This document shows, one piece after another, positions 59,169-64,000 of a stretch of 64,000 bases of DNA. Below the pieces are notes generated by a model. It saw only the letters and a program-made list of their open reading frames with translations, did no database searches and was not told the DNA's origin. The translations under genes were made by a program, and so were the position numbers. Origin of the DNA: Boswellia sacra (taxonomy: Eukaryota > Streptophyta > Magnoliopsida > Sapindales > Burseraceae); the NCBI GenBank assembly GCA_013180625.2, contig SNVD02012892.1, forward strand, positions 558,001-622,000. The letters are read 5' to 3'. How positions within the stretch are numbered: position 1 is the first letter of the stretch; each line of letters begins with the position of its first letter.

Positions 59169-60140
59169 TTAACTAGCACAATGCATATACGTTGATAGCA
59201 AACTCACTGCATTCATAATATCTGGCCTGGTTGTAGTTAAATACATTGGGCAACCTATTAGGCTCCTATACAAGTTTTCATACACTTTTTCAGCTCCATT
59301 TTCTCTACAAAACTTCTCCTTTTGATTCATTAGAGTAGCATTTGGCTTGCACTCTTCCATGTTGAATTTCTTTAGGACTTCCTTTGCATATTTATGTTGG
59401 CATAGAAATATTTTGTTTTGCTTTTGATGTACCTGCATACCAAGGAAGAATTTCATCCTCCCAAGGTCAGTCATTTCAAAGGCATCTTTCATTTCTTCTT
59501 TAAACTTATCAATTAACTCCTTGCTACAACCTGTAACAAGTAGATCATCAATATATAGAGATGCCACTAGTGTTTCATCATCGGCTTTCTCGATATATAA
59601 AGTAGATTCACTCAAACTTTTTTCAAAGCCCAAATTCACTAAGTTTGCATCAATTCTGCTATACCAAGACCTTGGTGCTTGTTTTAAACCATACAAGGCC
59701 TTTTTTAGTTGATATACATACTCCCCTTGTCCTTCGAAAACAAAACCTTCAGGTTGCTCCACAAAAATTTCTTCCACCAAGTATCCATTCAAAAAAGCTG
59801 ACTTGACATCCATTTGGTGTATAACCCAGCCCTTTTGTGCAGCAAGAGTCAGCAACATTCTTATGGTATCCAACTTGGCAACTGGAGCAAAAGTTTCAGA
59901 AAAATCTACTCCAAACATTTGGGCATAACCCTTGACGACAAGTCTTGCCTTGTACTTGTTTACAGAACCATAAGGATTGAGCTTGGTCCTGTAAACCCAC
60001 TTGACTCCTATAGCTTTCTTGTGTTTAGGTCTGTCTACCAACTCCCATGTCTGATTTTTTTCAATCATTTTTAGCTCTTCCTTTATTGCGGCTATCCACT
60101 TCTTATCAGTTGTAGCTTCTTCATACCCTGTAGGCTCCAT
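59169..60140 (-). pseudogene. Element C reverse transcriptase
   Basis: The longest surviving frame, 323 codons from a Met at 60140. It begins in the linker (MEPTGYEEATTDKKWIAAIK) and runs through KWVYRTKLN, the first catalytic Asp D111 in QMDVKSAFLNG, and YIDD at 196-199, where most plant copia RTs have YVDD. It then continues through FEMTDLG, FFLGMQV and the TTTRPDI stretch. It ends at a stop near YMHCAS, where RNase H should begin. RT motifs look intact apart from the Ile, but there is no natural start. Confidence 0.9.
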
Positions 60141-60385
60141 TACTACAATATTACACCTTTGATAAATGTCAGAGAGTGATCTGGTTCCTCTAACAGGTTC
60201 ATCATCTATATCGCAATTCTCCTTCTGAACCTAAAGCTTCTTGTTATTCTCCTAACTCTAGTTATCTAACTTAAAGAAGTGAACATCCTTGCTGACAATT
60301 ACTTTGTTGTTTTGCAGTAAGTAGATCCTATAGGCTTTTGAAATTGAGCTATAGCCTATAAAAATCCTAGATTCTGCTTTTTTGT

Positions 60386-61219
60386 CTAATTTATCTCTCT
60401 TAACTTGAGGAATGTAAGAGAAACATAAGCAACCAAATGTTTTAGATTAAGCAACTTTGGTTTGTAGCCATACCATGCTTCAAATGGAGTCATTTTCTGT
60501 AAGGCTTTTGTTGGCAATCTGTTTAGCAAAATAATTGCTGTGATTACAGCCTCAACCCAAAATTTCTTTGGCAACCCTTTGTCATGAACCAAGCACCTAG
60601 TCATCTCCTTAATTGTGCAGTTTTTCCTCTCCACAACACCATTTTGTTGGGGAGTATAAAGTGCTATCAACTGATGTTCAGTGCCTGCATTTTCACAAAA
60701 CTTGTTAAATTTTTCAGAGGTATATTCAGTTCCATTATCAGACCTGATCACCTATATTATGCATCCGCTTTGAGTTTCAACCCAAGCTTTAAACTTCCCG
60801 AAGATGTCAACAACCTTAGATTTAAGCTTCATAAAATAAATCCAACATGTTCTTGAATAATCATCAATGAAAGCAATATAATACTTACTGCCATTCAATG
60901 ATGATGTTTTCATTGGACCTCTCACATCTGTGTGTATTAATTGCAGCCTCTGTGTAGCCCTTCAGGCCTAGTTTTGTTGAAAAGGAAGCCTAGTTTGTTT
61001 CCCATATTGATAGGAAGCACATTTAGGAGGCTCCTCCTCTAATTCAGGCAAGCCTTTCACCAAATTGTTCTTTTTCATGAAAAGTAAAGTTGCATGATGG
61101 AAATGTCCTAATCGCTTGTGCCAAAGCACTATATTGTTGTCTTCTTTGTGTACAACAGCATGCTCCTCTTTCATCAAATCTAAGGCAAACCTTTTGCCTT
61201 TCATTTGAAATTTGAACAC
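60386..61219 (-). pseudogene. Element C integrase, broken by in-frame stops
   Basis: One frame covers the zinc region and core with only in-frame stops near 60958 and 60751. The zinc region reads WHKRLGHFHHATLLF and CASYQYGKQ, with the second Cys of the usual CxxC changed to Tyr. The core reads [10 protein letters not shown] (about 60850), RSDNGTEY with D5, then E41 in NGVVERKN (counted from the Met at 60751), 35 residues apart, so the DDE pair is kept. The C-terminal part degenerates after LKHL near 60420. Confidence 0.85.
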
Positions 61220-61316
61220 CTCTATCCTTTTTTATCTTTAATCACATAATTTTTGTCTTCAAACAACACTTTATAGCCTTTTTCAAACAATTGAGTAACA
61301 CTCAAAAGATTTTGAT

Positions 61317-61556
61317 TTATTTCAGGAACATATAAACATCAGAAATTAATTTCACACCTGTGTGGCCTTCAATTGCTACTGTTCCTTTGCCTTTTACTGC
61401 AACGTGTGCTCCATTTCCATTTCTAACTTTAGAAATAACGGTCTTGTCAAGCTCTCTGAATAGCTCTTGATCATAAGTCATGTGGTTTGTACAACCACTA
61501 TCTATAAGCCAGCTTTCTGTGGAGCTATTGGTGGCAAAGCATGACACCACAAACAA
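61317..61556 (-). pseudogene. Element C protease region
   Basis: An open stretch of 79 codons with the aspartic protease motif SWLIDSGCTNHMT and downstream VAVKGKGTVAIEGHTGVKLI. It is preceded by a damaged zinc knuckle (CHKRGQLGHIERRC, about 61617-61660), in which the second Cys is Arg. Confidence 0.85.
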
Positions 61557-61559
61557 CTG

Positions 61560-62502
61560 CTACTCTATAGGTTGATCATCTGCAGCCTTAGCTTCTCTTT
61601 GTTGCTGTTGAGTCTTGCATCTTCTTTCTATGTGTCCTAACTGACCACGCTTGTGACATCTTGCATCTAGTCTCCACCAACACTTATTTTGTGGATGATT
61701 GTTTTTTTTTTTTTTTCAGTAGGAGTAAGGTGGAAAGACTTGAGTGTTGTTGCTTTGGCTATTTTTGTTGTTGCTTGCAGAACCTCCAAGCTTGTTGTTT
61801 TTGATTTGCCTTTTTTTTTTGTGTTTTTGCCACCATTTTTGTTCTGTGATTTGGCTTGAAAAGCTCCCTCCACAGATCATTCTTGTCTCATAAGCCTCCT
61901 TTGTTCTTGTGCCTGCAACGCATTCAACAATTCTACCAAGGTAATGCTTGACAGATCTTTTGAGTTTTCCAAAGATGGAATCTTAGCCTCAAATTTCTTA
62001 GGAATAATGATTATGATTTTTTGAAGAATTCTAGAATTAGAAAAATCAGTACCAAGGAGTCTTACTTTGTTGACTATACCAAGAAGTCTGTTAGAATATT
62101 CCTTGATTGTTTTTTATTCTTTCATTTTTTGCATCTCAAATTCTCGGATCAAATTCAACACTTGCATCCCTTTGATCCTTTCATTTCCTTCGTATTCTTG
62201 CTTCAAAAAATCCCAAATTTCCTTGGCTGCTTTTAGTGTCATTATTATGATAAAAATGGTGGATGAGACTGCTGCAAACAAGGTTGCTCTTGCTTTTGAT
62301 TTTCTTTGCTTCCTCTCCTTTTGATTTTTGATTGTGCAAGAGTTGGATTGTCTGGTAGAGGTGGAACTTCGTATTCTTGTTCAACAGCTTCCCATGGATC
62401 ATTGGCATTAAGATAGGCTTCCATTCTAATAGCCCACACCTGATAATTTGTTCCATCAAACACTGGAGGTGCAATTGTAGTGAACGAATTTTCTGAATTC
62501 AT
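61560..62502 (-). pseudogene. Element C gag, broken
   Basis: The ATG at 62502 opens MNSENSFTTIAPPVFDGTNY and VWAIRMEAYLNANDPWEAVE, a recognised copia GAG start. The frame shifts near 62320. Later GAG pieces follow in other frames: AKEIWDFLKQEYEG (about 62190-62230), a KTIKEYSNRLL-like piece (about 62070-62110), LLNALQAQEQRRLMRQE (about 61885-61935) and VEGAFQAKSQNKNGGKNTKK (about 61810-61873). At least one stop and two frameshifts break it. Confidence 0.85.
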
Positions 62503-62597
62503 TCTGAAAAGGGTTTTTGTTTTTTTTGAGAGATAGGTGATAAGTGTTTATGAGTTGTGTTTGATCTCTCTCAATCTTACAGGTCCCTCAAGATTAT

Positions 62598-62609
62598 GGT
62601 CTGATACCA
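62598..62609 (-). other. Element C primer-binding site
   Basis: TGGTATCAGACC on the minus strand, three bases inside the 5' LTR; initiator-Met tRNA type with one mismatch. Confidence 0.85.
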
Positions 62610-62612
62610 GTC

Positions 62613-62892
62613 TGTTGGATTTTTAGAAAACCAAAGACCAAAGATAAGAGAAAGCTACTTTAGAGTCTGCTAAGAATATGTTTTATTGAGTAGCAAACCA
62701 TCTATTTATACAACATAATAAAAACTAATTGCAGAAAAATCTACTCAACAATGAAAACCAATTGCAGAAAAATCTGCTACATGTTGAGCGTAACAGCTAA
62801 ATGCCTAAAAAATAGCATGAAGAAATGGTCATGATCCTAAAGAATAGCAACAAATAAGATTGGTTCAACTCCATGAGTCATGCTTGTCAACA
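62613..62892 (-). repeat. Element C 5' LTR
   Basis: 280 bp. A TATAAATAG box is on the minus strand at 62702-62710. The middle carries a short tandem repeat (CAATTGCAGAAAAATCTRCT twice, about 62726-62781), absent from the 3' LTR. Confidence 0.9.
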
Positions 62893-62897
62893 AAAAT

Positions 62898-64000
62898 AAA
62901 GCAAATAGAAGATAGCCAAAGATCCCTTAGATTCTTTTCTTTTTTTATCTTTTTTTTTAATAATTTGTTACTTTTTTTTGCAGTGCGTCCTACTTTCTCT
63001 CACCTCAAAAGTGAAGTGTTGTTTTCACACTTTATTTCATATTTCCTGGAGGAGTGAAGTGAAGTTTGTAGAGGGTTTATAATCATTGTCAGGTATATGG
63101 AAACTAATTTTGTGGTCTATACATAATATAGCCTGTTAAATAACTAACTTTTCAACTATGCTGTTGAATATTTTTACTTTTAATGCAAGAAAAGGACAAA
63201 TATTAATATTTATAAAGAAGAGAATCTTTTTATCTTTGAGTTTGTATCTTAATAAAATCAATCTATTTTCATAAGTCCAATCTAGCTTAATATATATTTT
63301 TAAAAAAATAAAGAAATCATTCAACAATTTTTTTCTAAAAGATATAGATTTGTAATTAATGATTGGGTTAAAAGCTTCTTATAACCATTTAACCCAACTG
63401 TTTGGGTTTTTTTTTTAATTTTTAGATTATGTTTTAATGTTAAGATCAATCTATTTTCATAAGTCCAATCTAGCTTACATGTATCTTTGTATATTAGATT
63501 TTTAAAAAAATAAAGAAATCATTAAACAATTTTTTTTCTAAAAGATATAGATTTGTAATTAATGATTGGGTTAAAAGCTTCTTATAACCATTTAACCCAA
63601 CTGTTTGGGTTTTTTTTTTAATTTTTAGATTATGTTTTAATGTAATTGTTCTGAATTAGCCTTGTGTTGGGTAGCATTTGATGTAGTATTTTAATTATCG
63701 AAATTATACTAGAGATCACATTAGAGTTGGGACGTAGACGTCGGAGATATTACTGTTTATGATTGCTATATTTTATAATTAATCTGTGGAGTAATGAGGT
63801 GCTTCCGATGCAGCTTTGGTTATAGCTGGAAGGATTTGTGAAGTAGTATTTTGTGGACCTGTGGTGACTTGAGAATATATCTTCTTAGTTAGAGGTATGA
63901 GAACTTAACTTCAATGATTTTATTTATTGAAAATACTCATGAAATTAAGTTAGTTAATCTCCCCTTTTAATTATTCCCTCAAAGCTAACATCTATTATTT
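62898..64000. repeat. Array unit 5, right part (beta and delta) to window edge
   Basis: Beta at about 62982-63078 after TTTGCAG (CTCACCTCAAAAGTGAAGTG shared with unit 4), delta at about 63815-63897 ending AGAGGTATGAG. Between them lies a tandem duplication of about 190 bp (63257-63643). The unit continues past the edge. Confidence 0.75.
63257..63643. repeat. Tandem duplication of about 188-200 bp
   Basis: Copies 63257-63444 and 63445-63643 are nearly identical; copy 2 has about 15 extra bp (ATGTATCTTTGTATAT). Each includes GGGTTAAAAGCTTCTTATAA closed by TTTAACCC, a possible hairpin. Absent from units 1-4 at this place. Confidence 0.95.

Larger units (their letters stand above)
58175..62892 (-). 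mobile_element. Ty1/copia LTR retrotransposon, element C (decayed)
   Basis: A 4718-bp element on the minus strand, from TGTTGGATTTTTAG to TCAACA, with TSD AAAAT (58170-58174 and 62893-62897). The 5' LTR is 62613-62892 (280 bp) and the 3' LTR 58175-58611 (437 bp); they agree at both ends but have different middles. GAG, protease, integrase, RT and RNase H can all be read, in several frames with many stops. It belongs to a different copia group from A and B (GAG opening MNSENSFTTIAPPVFDGTNY, YIDD in RT). It sits in unit 5 of the array. Confidence 0.95.

Overview
The window looks like nuclear DNA of a flowering plant, probably a eudicot. It is strongly AT-rich and mostly non-coding. It carries Ty1/copia LTR retrotransposons primed by initiator-Met tRNA, and decayed members of the plant-specific FAR1/FRS family with a 5'-UTR intron. 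I find no intact host protein-coding gene; what can be read is mobile DNA, pseudogenes and duplicated non-coding DNA.

Layout. 1-3595 is a segmental duplicate of 21460-26115, about 21.5 kb apart; each copy holds an exon-like block that I tentatively read as the C-terminal end of an FRS-like gene. 6195-11342 is copia element A (minus strand, 5-bp TSD GATAG) with its reading frame broken by three in-frame TGA codons. 13468-13640 is a scrap of Ty3/gypsy integrase. 15470-20329 is a decayed FAR1-related locus: a GC-richer leader exon, a 1.7-kb leader intron, a first coding exon, a tandem second copy of the intron plus coding exon, and a 3' exon. 26.1-36 kb is AT-rich DNA with a triplicated 131-146 bp AT repeat, pol-III-box sequences, a 1094-bp Mutator-like MITE and a GC-rich repeat island.

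From about 37 kb to the right edge the DNA is a tandem array of five diverged units. Each unit carries the same short exon-like blocks in the same order (called alpha, beta, delta and gamma here). Two copia elements, B (39302-44765, TSD TCTAG) and C (58175-62892, TSD AAAAT), are inserted into these units and split units 1 and 5. A second MITE copy (46730-47380), a hAT-like GC-rich repeat (about 51080-51632) and a deleted copia element D (52621-53540, plus strand) lie between units.

Three observations stand out. First, a 9-bp-TSD, 111-bp-TIR MITE family carries a CpG-rich 32-bp minisatellite as its core. Second, the five-unit array of exon-like blocks has no recognisable coding capacity. Third, a 38-bp palindrome made of two Tn5/Nextera mosaic ends sits inside element B, which is almost certainly a sequencing-library artefact; the sequence next to it should not be trusted.

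Elements A, B and C all lie on the minus strand and have recognisable LTRs, PBS, PPT and TSDs. By eye, LTR pairs differ by about 2.3% (A) and 1.4% (B) in substitutions, so both are fairly recent; C is much more decayed. All identities are eye counts, not computed alignments.
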